Source: Morchella semilibera
Lineage: Eukaryota > Ascomycota > Pezizomycetes > Pezizales > Morchellaceae
NCBI GenBank assembly: GCA_009192285.1
Contig: CM018603.1
Location: 7,065,613 to 7,129,612 of the forward strand
Reading direction: 5' to 3'
DNA length: 64,000 nucleotides
Part shown: positions 1 to 12,684 of the stretch, piece after piece
How the letters are laid out: each line of letters begins with the position of its first letter
How positions within the stretch are numbered: the first letter of the stretch is position 1
Translations under genes and position numbers: made by a program
Notes under the pieces: model-generated
Told to the model about the DNA's origin: nothing
What the model saw: the letters and a program-made list of their open reading frames with translations, nothing else
The model's database searches: none

Positions 1-2940
1 TAAAGCCCTATTCATCGGCGAGGTGGCCGGGCGTTTATCCTACAACATATGACATAGGTACTTACATGGCCACTGTGTGGCTTGTGCGTGTGGGCAACGA
101 TTAGGTTCGGGATCGTGGTGGGGGTGCTTTGGAACCGCTGTGGTTAAGCGACGCTACAGCGGCCTCCTCCCATCTCCAGGAGGCGGGAATCTAGAGAAGA
201 AGAAGAGAGGTTAATTCCGATAGCGGACGGAGGAGATTCTACCGCGGTCGGGGGGGCGCGGCCCTGTCTGTGGGCAAGAAATGGCCCTATGCTGGCCATG
301 GTTATCGATACAGCCCGACCATACAGATTCCCTAGATTGTACCTGGTGGCAGTAGAGTACATTACAGCGGCTTAACCATTTATCAATTAGTTGGTTCCCC
401 CTTTCTACTATTTGTTGGCTGGTTGTGAGTGGCCGTGGTGGTTGCATGGTTTATTATTATTATTATTATCATTATCATTGGTGCGACGAGGCAATCAATC
501 AACTAATTAATCCACGGCCCAATCAGGTAATACTCTACTAGGATGTCCATATAGATAGATTATATGCGCGCGACCTATCAGAGCGCAGCAATTAATTAAT
601 TAGACATGCAACACCGTTTGTGTTTATATCTCCGGGTCTGGAGATGGGGGATTTGTCAAGAGGTGTAGATCAGTAGAACAAAGATGGACGGACGTATAAC
701 GCTCGATCGATTGAAGGCTGCCCCGCGCGAGTTAGATCCTAAAGCAGGTACCAGTATAGACCAATGCATCGCCGCCGGGGCCACGCGCGCAATGGAGAAA
801 AAGGCCTGTATGAGTCTGGTCGACGCACTTGACATGTACATACAATTACGTTACTCGAGACCGGAAGCGTGCAGAGCTAATCGAGGTGGAGGTGGGCTTG
901 CAATTGTATCGTGTATCTTGTATCTTGATCTTGTATCCTGATCTTGTACTAGCTACAATTGACTCCGACTTTCAACGCACGTATCTGTCCACCCCATGAT
1001 TATGATTCAACGTACGGGTGCGCAGCGCACCTACGTCCGGGAGATGAAGAGATGAACACCACATCGGGTGGGCGCACGAACATAGCTAGAACCTTCCTTG
1101 CAGCGGCCCCGGCGGGACGTGGGTGGCCTTGCCCGTGTATACCCGGCGGTGACTCCCGGCCATGGTTCGGCGGGATGGTGTTGTAGACCTCTGTTCTGTG
1201 TGGTGGGACTCCCGGCTGGTTGGCTCTCTGTTGTATCTACTTATCTTACCCACTTGCTAGCTAGCGGTCTCAGACGCTGTGAGTCTTCATGCCCGGTGCG
1301 TGCAAGAAGCAGGCATATCACGCCTATGTACATACAAAGCACCACCCCCACTAGTCATCCGAAAGAGAGAAAGACATCCAAACGTTTTTCAAATTCGCCA
1401 TATGACGCACCCTGCAACCCAAGATCCCCAAATCGCTGGTACGCACACGCAGCTCACACCACCACACTTCGTGCTAGACGCGGCCACCCGCGCGCGCTCT
1501 CCAACTAACTACTCAACCAAGCAACCGGCAGGCGCATAGATGCCGGGAGCGCTGTGTAGACCTTCTTGCGCAGGAACCGGTCCACCACCCCCAGTCGCGG
1601 GTGTTGTGGTCCCGTGATACACAGCACTCTGTATGACACAACGGGACGCCTGGGTTGGTTGGACCGTCCAGCGGAAGGCTGAGGTTGACATATAGTGGGC
1701 CGGCGTTATTTTAGTGTAGCTTTTGGCAGGAGTTCAGCGGCCGCTGTTGATGGCTGGCTGGCCGCCGGTAGATAGATAGGTGTTGGTGGTCGGTTGCGGG
1801 CTTTTTGGGATTGGAGGAAAGCGTTTACCGCAAGATCGAAGTGGTGTGGCATTGCACAATGATCGATCCTGTTGTCTTTCTGGGTCTCGTGCGGTGCAGC
1901 TGGCTAGCTGGTGCATATAGGGCGGGCATATATCTATGTATGCAGGTACAGCCTACCAGCTCCGATGAACACTAGATCGAGCTCAACACCCCAACGTCCC
2001 AGCTGGGTCGCCTCGAGTACCCCCCCCAATATCCGCTCTGCCTGCCCACTGTCGAAACGGGGTATCCTGTTGGTGGGGGAAAAAACCGGCACTCGGATCA
2101 TTGGCCCAAGGATGTGTGCCCCGAGATGTTCCTGCTTTAATTTCCGGCCTGAAGCCTTGTTTTGGCGAATCTCAGCCCCGGCGGGGTGTAGCCTTGTGTT
2201 GTAGTGTATTTGGGGGCTGGGTTGCGGGTTGTCGATCGGGTCTGCTTGTATGATAGAGTCGACGGTTAGTCAATCCGAATCGAAACGGGACACTTGCAAT
2301 GAACTCCTACTAGCCGTGGTGTAATCACACTTGCTATAACTGCGGCTTGGACTTTGCGTTGTTGTAAAGAGCTTAAGTGTCTCGGGTTGTAGTTCGGATC
2401 AATATTGACCGTACGTCTATCAGATAAGTTGATAGGTCCAGCTGGCCAGTCGACCCCCCATATATATAAGGATACGAAGATACCGCGAGCTGGCTGGGAA
2501 GTTACCCTTAAGTATAGATACCCCAGGGCTAGCTAGGTTTTGCAGAGTATATAGAAAGTTCCCCACTCTTTTCAATTGTGATCAATGATCGAACCTTCAC
2601 CTTTTTTTTCTGGAGGCCAAGAGTACGTCCTAGTTCCCAATGACGCAAAGGTCGCTCTCTCTGTAAGGGCAACACACCAAAAAAACTAGAGAGGGTATCC
2701 CTATAGTGAAGATATGAGCATCTACCCTTAGCCCAGCTAACTAGCCCGGCCTACGCAGAAAAAAAAGTAGCTGCGGACGTACGTACCGGCGGGCTCCTTA
2801 CAAGGCGGGCATTCTTGTAGAGGGACATATGTATAACCCTGATATGATAAGCTGGAGCTGAGGGCCGATCGACTAGCTAGCTGTATAACAAGTAAACTGG
2901 CAACGTACGGCCGCATGTGTAATTCGTTGTGCTTACTATA

Positions 2941-2962
2941 ATATATATATATATATATATAT
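2941..2962. repeat. (AT)n microsatellite
   Basis: Eleven uninterrupted AT units are visible. It is a simple sequence repeat in intergenic DNA with no gene nearby. Confidence 0.9.
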
Positions 2963-3108
2963 GCAAAGGCCCGATCGATCGAGCTAGGAAATTAATTATG
3001 CACCCCGCCCCTATTTGTGGCGTGAGTTGGTGGGCAGGTGTGTAAAGTACGCCGTCCTGTGGCTATGCCGCCTTTCCAATGACCTTAAAACCCGGGCTTC
3101 TCCGGCAT

Positions 3109-3123
3109 GGGGGGGGGGGGGGG
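3109..3123. repeat. Poly-G tract
   Basis: A run of 15 G, followed by TGAGGGG. Homopolymer length in such runs is often uncertain in assemblies. Confidence 0.85.
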
Positions 3124-4393
3124 TGAGGGGATAAACGTTTTTTACTTTTCTTTTCTTTTCCAGCTAGCTTCTGGCGGCTTCGGTCGCTTCTTTCATGGCT
3201 CCTCGTGAGCTAGCTTTAGGTCTTGAGCTGCGATGGTACCTCATTAGCGGGGGTCGGTCATTAATAACTAGAATTATGTGGGTGGCCTGCCTCTAGTACG
3301 TCCACTGTTGATAATGCATAGCCAGGTTTGACGCTGCGACTCGAGCTCAAAGGCAGGCCCAATAACGTCGCGGCGACTAGCTATAGGGAGTACTATGAGT
3401 TATCAGACTTCACGGGACCTCTCGAGAGCTCACACTAAATGTTCAGTGGGTACTTACTGACTTAACACCGAATATTGTAAGTGTATAACATGCTCTATAT
3501 AAGAGCGCAACACCCCGGCCCAGGCGTACCCATATCATAGGCTGGGGGGTTGACTATAGATGTGTATACCACTGTAAGCCTCGACCCCAGAGTTCCTGCG
3601 CTGCCTTACCGGGGCGCGCTCGACGTTGAGTCCTCGCTATGTGCCACGGTTGTACGCCCGCACCAAGGAGTGGCAGGTGCAGGAAAACGTCGATCGACTT
3701 CTACCCGATCGAGCGTGTCCCTTGCACCCGAACACATGTATGTAGCTATAGCTCTGGTTATCTTGTCCCTGAACTACGCGGACGCCAGAGATATCAACTG
3801 ATAGATACGCATATCATGTGGGTGTATATGTACTGTACATGTGCGACATCCTATGACTGTGTATATATAGAGAGAGCTATAATGATTAGCATGCAATTGA
3901 TCAGTGGAGAATTGTGTCCTTACAAAATTTACCTCAACAGCGGCCCGATCGGCGGTGATCTTTATATCTGGGGACCTGAACTCTTTCCAGATACTCTATT
4001 ATAGAGGTCTTTAATTGTGAGAATTGAGTCGGTCGGCGCCTGGCCAGAGGAATAGAAAAAAAACCTAGGTATTTGGCTGCAGCGTTTGGCGGTCAAGAAC
4101 CTCTAATAACCAAACATGTAAGTTGACAGATATATAAAAAAGCTTCTCTAGCTAGGTCGACACCGGCCTGTATTCCACTATATACTTGCACTCCGGATCC
4201 GCCCCCTCATAACGACGCCGACGCCAGCTGGACATACCCTAAACCACAACTGGAGCGTTCACCGCGTCCTTAGCTAGCTGCTATACCTCTAGATCTCTTA
4301 GCTGTCTGGCTAGGATAATCTGATCATTAATCCACCGACGTGCTTCACCGCAGCTGCTCAACCCATCCCCCGATTCGCCCATAGCTAGCTACC

Positions 4394-4600
4394 ATGATCA
4401 CGGTACTATATGCATCTCCCCAGACCGACATCGACAGCCTGCACCGTCGCGGCGAAGACGGTAAGTCCGGGCTCAACATAGATCAGATACTCGCCATCAT
4501 CGCCATCCTGGCATCGGTGTTTGGCGTAGTGATTTTCTGCGAGGTCATCGCCCACGTGAAGCGGATGCGCTTGAGGGCAAAGAAGAAGGTCGGACCCTAA
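4394..4600 (+). CDS. Candidate small single-pass membrane peptide (68 aa)
   Basis: I do not recognise this peptide. It opens with an ATG preceded by CTACC. It has a polar N-terminal third, one hydrophobic helix at about residues 31-51 and a strongly basic tail (HVKRMRLRAKKK), the layout expected of a small membrane protein with a cytoplasmic basic end. It stands alone in otherwise gene-free DNA. A GTAAGT lies inside the frame and could be a splice donor, in which case the true product would differ. The clear membrane-helix and basic-anchor pattern is why I list it. It could still be a chance frame or the exon of a larger gene. Confidence 0.4.
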   Translation: MITVLYASPQTDIDSLHRRGEDGKSGLNIDQILAIIAILASVFGVVIFCEVIAHVKRMRLRAKKKVGP

Positions 4601-7600
4601 TCCCCATGAATGATATGATACAACCCGGCTAACATCAACTGTCTCAAAGAGGTCTGATCTGGAAGCGGGCATCGATGGGCTAGAGGTATCGGGAGGCTTT
4701 AGCATAACGAACAATTTCACCGGCTGTAGTTTTCACGCCCTTCCGACGCTGCCTAAGCCGGTAGTTCCGGCCCGGCACGCTGCTGGGCCGTGGCCTGAGC
4801 GTGGTGGTGGTCAAGGTCTCTTCCTCCTCTCATAGTGCTATATTCCGGGGTTCTTGGATTAAGTGCTGATATATTGTGTCTGCTATAACTAGATAACTAC
4901 CCGCATCCCAAAGGCTATTTCCCAAAGCCCGATACACCAGCAGCTATATCCGAGCGACAGTTTATATGGCAGCTACATTCCGACAGCGTTGCTGTTCAAT
5001 CAGAAATTAACCTCCTCGGGCGTCCGTTTTTAGAACCGCAGGTCTAGACGCCGGACCTCTCACAATCGGTGATACCATATTGCAATATATATATGGTTGG
5101 ATTATACTAAATTTGTGTTTCCGTATTGAGTGTCATGGTCGTTAACGAGCTACTCTTTTTTTCTTGCTCTAATTGGTTCTTATTCTTATAGTAGAGACAC
5201 TTTTACAGTTCTGTTTGATGTATTGGTCAAATTGTGGGTGGGGTGGGGGAGCGGGTATACTAGCTTCATTATTATTATCTCATGCTCAGGGGAGAGTTGT
5301 TCGGACGAGATCAGTCGTTGTTTTGATATGTGTTTAGATTTTCGTGGTATTCTTAATTAATTGACGACTATTAGTTTTTTTTAGCCCTATAGATCTATCT
5401 CTAGCCATATTGTGATTTTGAATCAAGAGTCCTAAGCCTCCGGAGCTGACTACCCCACCCCCACCTAGTTCAGCTATCTGGCAATCCAGTAACCCAGTAT
5501 GCATTGTGTCATCACAGCTTGAGACTCCTCGGGGTATCAAGGCCCTGTAATCCCCATATCCCCAAACCTTTCACTTGTTGAAGCTAGCTAGCTACCAGGT
5601 GCCAGGGCCAGAAGTCGAGCACCGGCAGAAGGCGGCAGAACGGGGTGTGATCTGCGCATGCAAGAAAGATTCATAAGAAGGCCGCGCTCGGAGGACCATC
5701 AGGGCTCTAGTGGGGAATACCCCTTGGGGGATAAATCTTGTCAAATTCGCAACCTTTGATTGGCCCTGTTGTTACTATTTACCGTAACAAGCAATATAAT
5801 TCCTTTTACTAAGTGGTGCACGGTCCAGGTCTCGGATGGTAATATGTGCTGATCATTGGTCAGAACAATTAATCAGTATTCTATATTCCCAATATAAGAC
5901 AATAACTATAGATATCTTAATAGAGACGCTTAATTGTCTTATACAACTTACCTTTATCATGTCTCAGCGGTTGCTCATTTGGTGTCAGAGAGACAGACCC
6001 CCACGCCTTAGACATCAGCGGCAGACTAGGGGCATCCTGTAGATCCGAGCTCCTTTCCGACAGAGAAAGCCAGAAAGTGCTTGTGCCTGTATTTCCAGGT
6101 GTCGGGATAGCTAGGTAGAGTAAAGATCGAGGGATCGCCTGTAGACCCGTACGTTATACCCGTACGTGCAGCTGGGTGCTACCCCAAATTAAGGGCATTG
6201 TTACACGCAGGTCGCGACAGCGTCCTTCGCCCTATGATATATTCAAGAGTATATGAATGTACGTACGTACTCATCTGTGTACCCGTAGTGAATTGGCTTG
6301 GACCTGTGGATTCCGATATTGTGCGTAGAATGATAACGTTGGGGAGTTTGGCATGTCGGAGGATCGGAATAATCTTAGTAGCATGGGACGTTTTCCAAGG
6401 CGCTCCAATCCTGGCTTGATATTTCAAACAGCCTTATCGAATTTGAAGGGCTTAACTCCCGGATTCGTATGTACCGTTGATCGGTACTACACCTAATGGT
6501 CCAAAGGATAACTGCTGCCTAGCTACCAGCCGCTGCGCAGTCAACCGTACGTGCACCACCAGATCATATGTCAAAAAAAAAAAAAGCAGCCTTTCTTTCT
6601 CGGATCCTCTGTCTGATAATTCATCTCCCGAAATTTGTTCTCTTCTCAACCACTCTTAGCTCCTCCGGATGATATTAGGATCCGTCGTCCCATCCTCTAG
6701 AATGAATTCGCTCCAAATCCCCCACCGTCGTCTAGTCATCGCAGAATACGCAACTAAACCCCACCCCCATCAAAACAACGTATTCTAACGCAGTCATAGA
6801 ATTTCCCGACCTGAAGCTGGTCTGTATGTGTGCTTCAAAGACCATACCGACGAGAGCCAATTGTTGCAACCGTTACGTCGCTACTGTCCGAATTACTACA
6901 GGATCTGCCCCCGTCAGATAACTGCAAGACCACGCTAGCCATCTGCGGGTGGTGTTGTAAGTACTTTCAATAGTTAGGGGTTTCACTTACGCTGCTGTAC
7001 TTAACTGATCAATCGGACCAAAAGGCCTCTTACTGGACCAATGTTGGAGGAAAAATTTCAAAACCCAAATATCGAGATGCTCTATATATAGCTATCTCCT
7101 TAGGGAGGGGGTACCAGCATGAGGGCATATATTGCGATCTTCTGTGGCTGAAGCTATAACAGCTGCTCCAGGGCTTGATCAAGCAGTAAGTGCCGCGTTA
7201 AACTTGGGATATAATGTAATCCAGCAACACATATGTCCAATAGAAGAGGTTTATGGCGAGATTGAGGAGATATCTAAGGGGGAAGGGGGCAGGCGAAGAC
7301 ACGCACATTAGCGAAACCTACCGTGCGGTACTTGGTTGATTGTCTGGGTAAAATTGTATTCCTTCTTCAAGTTTCGAGCCCGAATGTTTCTAGACATGTA
7401 ATTTAATAGCTTCCTTCGCATTTGAAATCCCGCTAGACAAGCTAGGTTTTGTGCTGGTAATCTAGAAAAACTCCGGACCCTGCCCGGCCATGAAATAAGA
7501 TGAGGCTGCTCTTCGTCTGATCATGGACAGTGGGTAGGGTACCCTCGGAGGACAATCTGTCAAGTAGCCATTTAGCCAGATATATCCAAGATAGAACGGC

Positions 7601-10600
7601 TCCGGCGACCACCTACATGTATTTTATGTCTTCCCTCATTTGTACAGCGACAGGTAATAAGTGACGGAACGCACTCAGAGCACAAACACCAAGCGTTGGT
7701 GGTGATTTACCAAATTAGGTACTGCTGTGTTCCATCACTTATTACCTACCGCTGTACATACATTTATCTCCCACCGGCTCAACCTGTTCAGCGACGTAAA
7801 AGGCTTCATCGGCGTGCTTATTAGGAATTATAGCTATATCTACCAATCTATTAAATATAAGCTTATAAGATATAAGAACGACTAAATCTCTTGCAGAACA
7901 CTGGTATCATTCAAAATGGGAGATTGAAATTTAAAATGCGGGGGCGCTTACAGCTAACAATCTGACCTACCCTCCCCACACAAGTGCGGTCAATAGTATG
8001 AACGTTACCTTGTGAATTTAATATATCACACCGTAGATTGGGAAGGCAAAGCCAATAAGGTAATAGCCTAGATTCATGATTCTAATCCTTATACATATGT
8101 AATTATAGTCATAGAATATCACTCGGTAGATCAGGATTTTTGTTTTGCTTTGCTGTTGCCCGCGCATCTCCGTCAAACAAACCGAGACTAATAACATTGG
8201 CTATTTGAGAGGTATAGCCGATAACCAACTGGCTTGGTTGGTTGCTCCATGGCCCAGTGACGACGTTGTAGAACAAACTATACGGTTCTACTCACTTGTC
8301 AGGGGCAAGTCCCAGACAACAATATTTGAGCAAAGTTACCCGTTAGACGAGGAGATGGGGGAGCCCCGTTGGAGCTCGACTAGTTCTGTAGCTAGTAGCT
8401 AGGGTAGCCTATACTATGTATTAGGAACTTAACAAATACTTTATGCGGATGGTTACCGCGACTGCATGCGCATGTATAAAGCATCTATGACCAGAGTCGA
8501 ATTGGCCGACTGACTCCCGATCAACGGATTGACACTGTTAGGCAACACAAGAAGGTACGAATAGAATTTGGCGGTAAGGGCTCGCTAAGCCGTTGACCCC
8601 ACTCCTATCCCGGCGGGGAGATATGTAAAAACTCTACTTGGGAGTTAAAGGTAAAATCCAATCCTTTGCCGGGAGCAAGCACTTGTGGGCCAATGTTCCT
8701 CCCTGTTTTGGGCATTAAGTAGATTTCCCAAATGTATAGATGAAGTTGTTTCCGACTAGCATAAGTCTACACAATCTATTTTTCGCCTGGTCATACTGTT
8801 AGTTTGGTGTATCCGTTGTAGATGCTCTTTCGGCTGTATTCTCCGATAATCACCGTACTGACAAGTGATTATGGGGGTAAAAGTTCTCAATGTGCCGTGA
8901 TGGCAATTTGCCTTAATAGTGAGCTGGCTTCGAGTTAGTCTCGCTCCCAAGTTTTTGGTATCTCGTCCCTCGTTCTGTTAACTACATGTATAGACTGTTT
9001 GGTTGTAGGTGATATATGTAGGTTAAAATTGAAGTATAGGTATATAATTGTCTGTAAAAATTAGCTAGAATAATAGATATATTTGGGCAAAGATTTTACC
9101 TGTCGGGTAAGTGGAACTTGATATAGGTTACCATATATATTTCGAGACTGTGTAAAGATCTAGGGGAGTGGTACCTTTGATACTGATATGCGCCATAAAT
9201 GATTGGTATAACGAGTCCAAGGCACATTTTCCCTTAAAAGTAGGAGATATTTCTACTCGCCGTAACGACACATCCCAACAATGCACTATAAATCGATCCC
9301 CCTGATTGTGGATTGGCTGATTTTAGAACGCTACATTGTTAGTGTTTCTACATTTTGTTTCATCAAGAGTGTGGCCGGCCGCACAAATATGAGCCCCTTC
9401 CATGAGTCAAAGATATGGGGCCGATGACTTGATCAGGTTTTTTATTCGTTTCTCGGCTGGAGGGTCTCCAAATTTGTAAAAAGTCATCACATGTCAAGTG
9501 GTGCATTATCAACAAATAGTCTCACTGAGTGCGCTTTTTCCGAAACCGATCCGTCCAACCAACAATAGAGACACGGGCCTGGTCTTTCCATTCGTAGCCT
9601 TATTAGCAAGGTTATTTTGTATCTGATCTAGCATCTCTCTATTGGCCGTAAGGTTAGAGAAGAGTTAACCTTGATGGGTCATGCGCCGTCACTCCTATTG
9701 GTGTTGCCAGTCACGCGAATTAAAGGCGACTTTTAATCGCTATTGCCCCCACTTTCGTAACGGGCCAGGTCTCAATATTTTTTTTAAAATACAACTAGGC
9801 CATTTGATAAGCTTGAAATCTCTTTAATAGGAAAGATCCTGAACATGACAACTCTATTCTCTTGAGTAAGTTGTTTTGGTTGGTTTTTCGAGATTGAATA
9901 TGCCTGCAAGCACAATCCCTGTGCAGCTGCAACTAGAGGTTTAGTACCGAATTAGCATCGCGCGTGGAAATAATTACATGTAGTAGCATCTCAACTTCTA
10001 TAAGCGAGTATGTAAAATTTATATTTGCCGATTTTATATCGGGATAGGATAGTATACTCACCGCGACTGATAAACTCGCTCGTGAACATTATATATTTTG
10101 ACGGTCGCTAACGTTAACCTAGTTTCAGGGTAGTACTGATCATGATACATCACTCGTAGGAAGCATGATAGCCTTCTGGTAATGCCGCGATGGCGTTCCG
10201 AGGCGCGGGGTTCTATATCGGGCCTCAATGCGGGAAAATCCTTGGAATCCCTCTAATCGAGGAAATCGGCCGATGCGTACTCGTGGTGGACACTATCTCC
10301 ACGCGAGGTCCCTTTTTTTTGGCCTCTTCCGTAATTTTTCAGGGAGAGTTGAAAATAATCTCCATACTGCCCCCTTCCATCTTTAACGCTTGGAAAGGGG
10401 TGGTATTTACATTTTCTGCACTTTTCGAAACGTCAAGATCTATTGGTCACCATAGCCTCTTGGAGCGGCGATTCGCCTTCTGCATCGCTGATACAGCATT
10501 AATTTCCAAACATTCTAGATGTAAGGTTCTCGTTCAGGTTGCGTAGAGAAACAAAACTTATCATTGGCAGCGTATGCACGTATCCGTACATGGTTGCGCC

Positions 10601-11900
10601 TCTAATGAGCTTTGCCGGTATTTCGGCTTTTCTGCCGCTCATCTTGTCAAGATAGAGGAATGAGTAGGGTAGACAGATACGACAGTAGTGGTTGGCGTGC
10701 AGTACTTGAAAGAAGAAAATTTATGTTTCTCGCGGATCACGGCGAAGTTAAGATCGATTAAAGCGCAAATGGCTTACCTATTGGTTTGAGGGCATATGCA
10801 GTTCTTAGATCTTTGTTCTAGATACCTCATGTAGATAGGTAGTAGGCTCTCCTGGTCTTCTACTGGTAAGCTCCAAATCCTAGGGTGACGGATAATCTTT
10901 TCATCCGTTGGCTGACTTGTAGTTGCTTTTGTTCAACCGACACTTGCATGCTGTGTTGAGAGCCTCAAGTACATGTAGTGGTGCCTGCTCGCTGAGGTGG
11001 ATCATGCGGGCACATTATACAGGCGGCACTGATTTGCAGTAGGAGACACAAAAAACGTGGGATACGTGGTGATGATTTGCCGTTTCGTCTTCACGATATG
11101 ATTCCCCGTTTCCTGTTTTAGTTTTCCCGGGTTCGGGGAACTTATCGATAGCAATTGATGCCAAAAGATCGGAAACCACCGTTCCGCCAAAGCGGAGAGA
11201 CCTACACCCACTGTGAGATGACTGGGATATCTGGAATCATGTAAGGGTTGTACGGGTACATGAGAAAAAAATTGGTACATAGATTATCTTTCCCGTGCTG
11301 TTTGATGAGGAGCCAATGGGATGCCGACATGTGTGGAATCTGCAGGTGACGAGAGAGCTTGTGGAAGGGGAAAGGAAAAGAAGCAGGTACAACAATCGGG
11401 GGTGCAATGAGGGGACCCAGTATTCTCGACACACAAAAAAGTTGTCCCGGGAATTTTTAGAGCAGAGACTTTATTTTTCAATTGTGCTGTGAGGATGTCT
11501 AGGAAAAGAAAACGTTCTTTGTTTTCCAAATTCATTATTCTCTAGGGTGGGGATGCGAGGTAGAGGGGTCTAGTGTGGGGGATCTCCTGCCACTTTCACC
11601 TTCCAGATATAGATGTAGGACGCTCGTGATAGCAAGTTCTTGCTTGTTGCTTTTTTGGGGGGGTAATTGGCGCTTGGGTTCACACAGTTCAAGGTTTCGC
11701 GTTTAACATTTGAGGCATACATGGGTTAGGGGACAGCGTGGAGGAAAGGTCACTCACTCACTATATGGAGTAAGGCGGGGATGGGGGGAAGTTTAGTCAG
11801 TCAGATGGCGCTAGGGGAGCTGGGTGGAGATTCGGAGCGTTGGCAGTGGGCGGCGAAACACCACAAAAGTGTGACTTCACTCACTACCACAGGGTAGCGA
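4601..11900. other. Gene desert
   Basis: Apart from the inverted-repeat element at 7645-7754 I see no supported feature. The longest frame (10190-10546, 118 aa) has no recognisable domain and no coding-like composition. The rest is moderately AT-rich with many in-frame stops. It could contain old decayed repeats that I cannot assign. Confidence 0.6.
7645..7754. mobile_element. Short terminal-inverted-repeat element (MITE-like), flanked by TA
   Basis: The two ends are near-perfect inverted copies of about 30 bp, beginning CAGCGACAGGTAATAAGTG on the left and ending in the complement CACTTATTACCTACCGCTG on the right. A TA sits just outside each end, matching the target-site duplication of Tc1/mariner-type transposons. 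The core is only about 50 bp and non-coding, so it would need a transposase from elsewhere. No second copy of this family was found in the window. Confidence 0.65.
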
Positions 11901-12684
11901 ACTAGCGACTTTTTTTCTCCTCCACTCTCCGAAGTATCTCTCTCCTCTTGTTGTTGTTGTTGTTATTGTTGTTGTTCCTTCAGCCACTTTGCCCTCTTAC
12001 TCTCTCTCTCCTCTACCCATCATCTCTCCATCTCGGTCGGATCTTCTCCTCACCTGTTCTCGTCTCCTCCCACCCACCACCTCTCTTCAACCACCCCCCC
12101 CCCCCCCTCCAGCCCTCTCCACTCTCCTTCTGGCCTCAATCCAACAACATTATCGCCACCCCGATATCTTCCAGTCCATCGCCTCCTACTTTACAGTTAG
12201 AAGAGTTTCATCGATTGCATTCCTACCTCTGCAACAACGTTTCTCTAGTTTTCCGTTGCAGGCTCGCTCGGCTAAGGTCTTGCTCTCAAAAACTCCATCC
12301 AGGAGGCTATCTTGCTTTGCCCACGTTCAAAATCTCTGTTAGGTAATTGCCAGCCTGGTGATATCTTTCTGACTCTCTTTGATCCATCTTCTGCACTTGT
12401 GCTCCTTGCTATTATCAATACCCCCCCTGCATCACGCCCTCTATCTAGCGTCCACTTTCTCGAAACCCGCCCAATAGGTAGTTTCCTTAAAGGACAGCAC
12501 CGTGCTATATAGGGCTTGAGCATATTTCTACTGCCTCATAGTCTGTTATGCTCCTAATACTTTCTTCAAATTTCTTATCTTCATAGCGCGTTTTTGTAGC
12601 CCATTGGAAATACTCGAGTACTCACAAAAAGCATTGAACAGATTTCGCCTCAACACAACCGTCATCGCTAGAAACTAGCCCAAA
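11901..12684 (+). promoter_or_regulatory. Pyrimidine-rich promoter and leader of the DUF7918-type gene
   Basis: The plus strand is very rich in C and T here. It includes a (TTG)n-like run near 11947-11978, many CTCTC blocks and a C run of about 13 nt near 12094. CT-rich blocks are common upstream of transcribed fungal genes, so this is probably the core promoter and 5' leader of the gene starting at 12685. Long frames that cover it (for example 11948-12346) consist of L, P and S from the CT bias and are not taken as genes. Confidence 0.5.

Larger units (their letters stand above)
1..4393. other. Gene-free stretch with palindromic and simple repeats
   Basis: No convincing coding signal is visible on either strand; the open frames are short, overlap in several frames and match nothing I recognise. 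The stretch holds many short palindromes (GCTAGC, CGATCG, GTACGTAC), a TTGTATC-type direct repeat near 900-950, an AT dinucleotide run at about 2941-2962 and a 15-nt G run at 3109-3123. It reads as intergenic DNA. I cannot exclude a short non-coding RNA. Confidence 0.6.

Noticed and set aside
10190-10546. 118-codon frame in the left gene desert
   Set aside because: No recognisable domain, no neighbour exons and no coding-like composition; probably chance.
11948-12346. 132- and 117-codon frames upstream of the DUF7918-type gene
   Set aside because: Leu/Pro/Ser content comes from the CT-rich promoter strand; they are in overlapping frames and have no domain.
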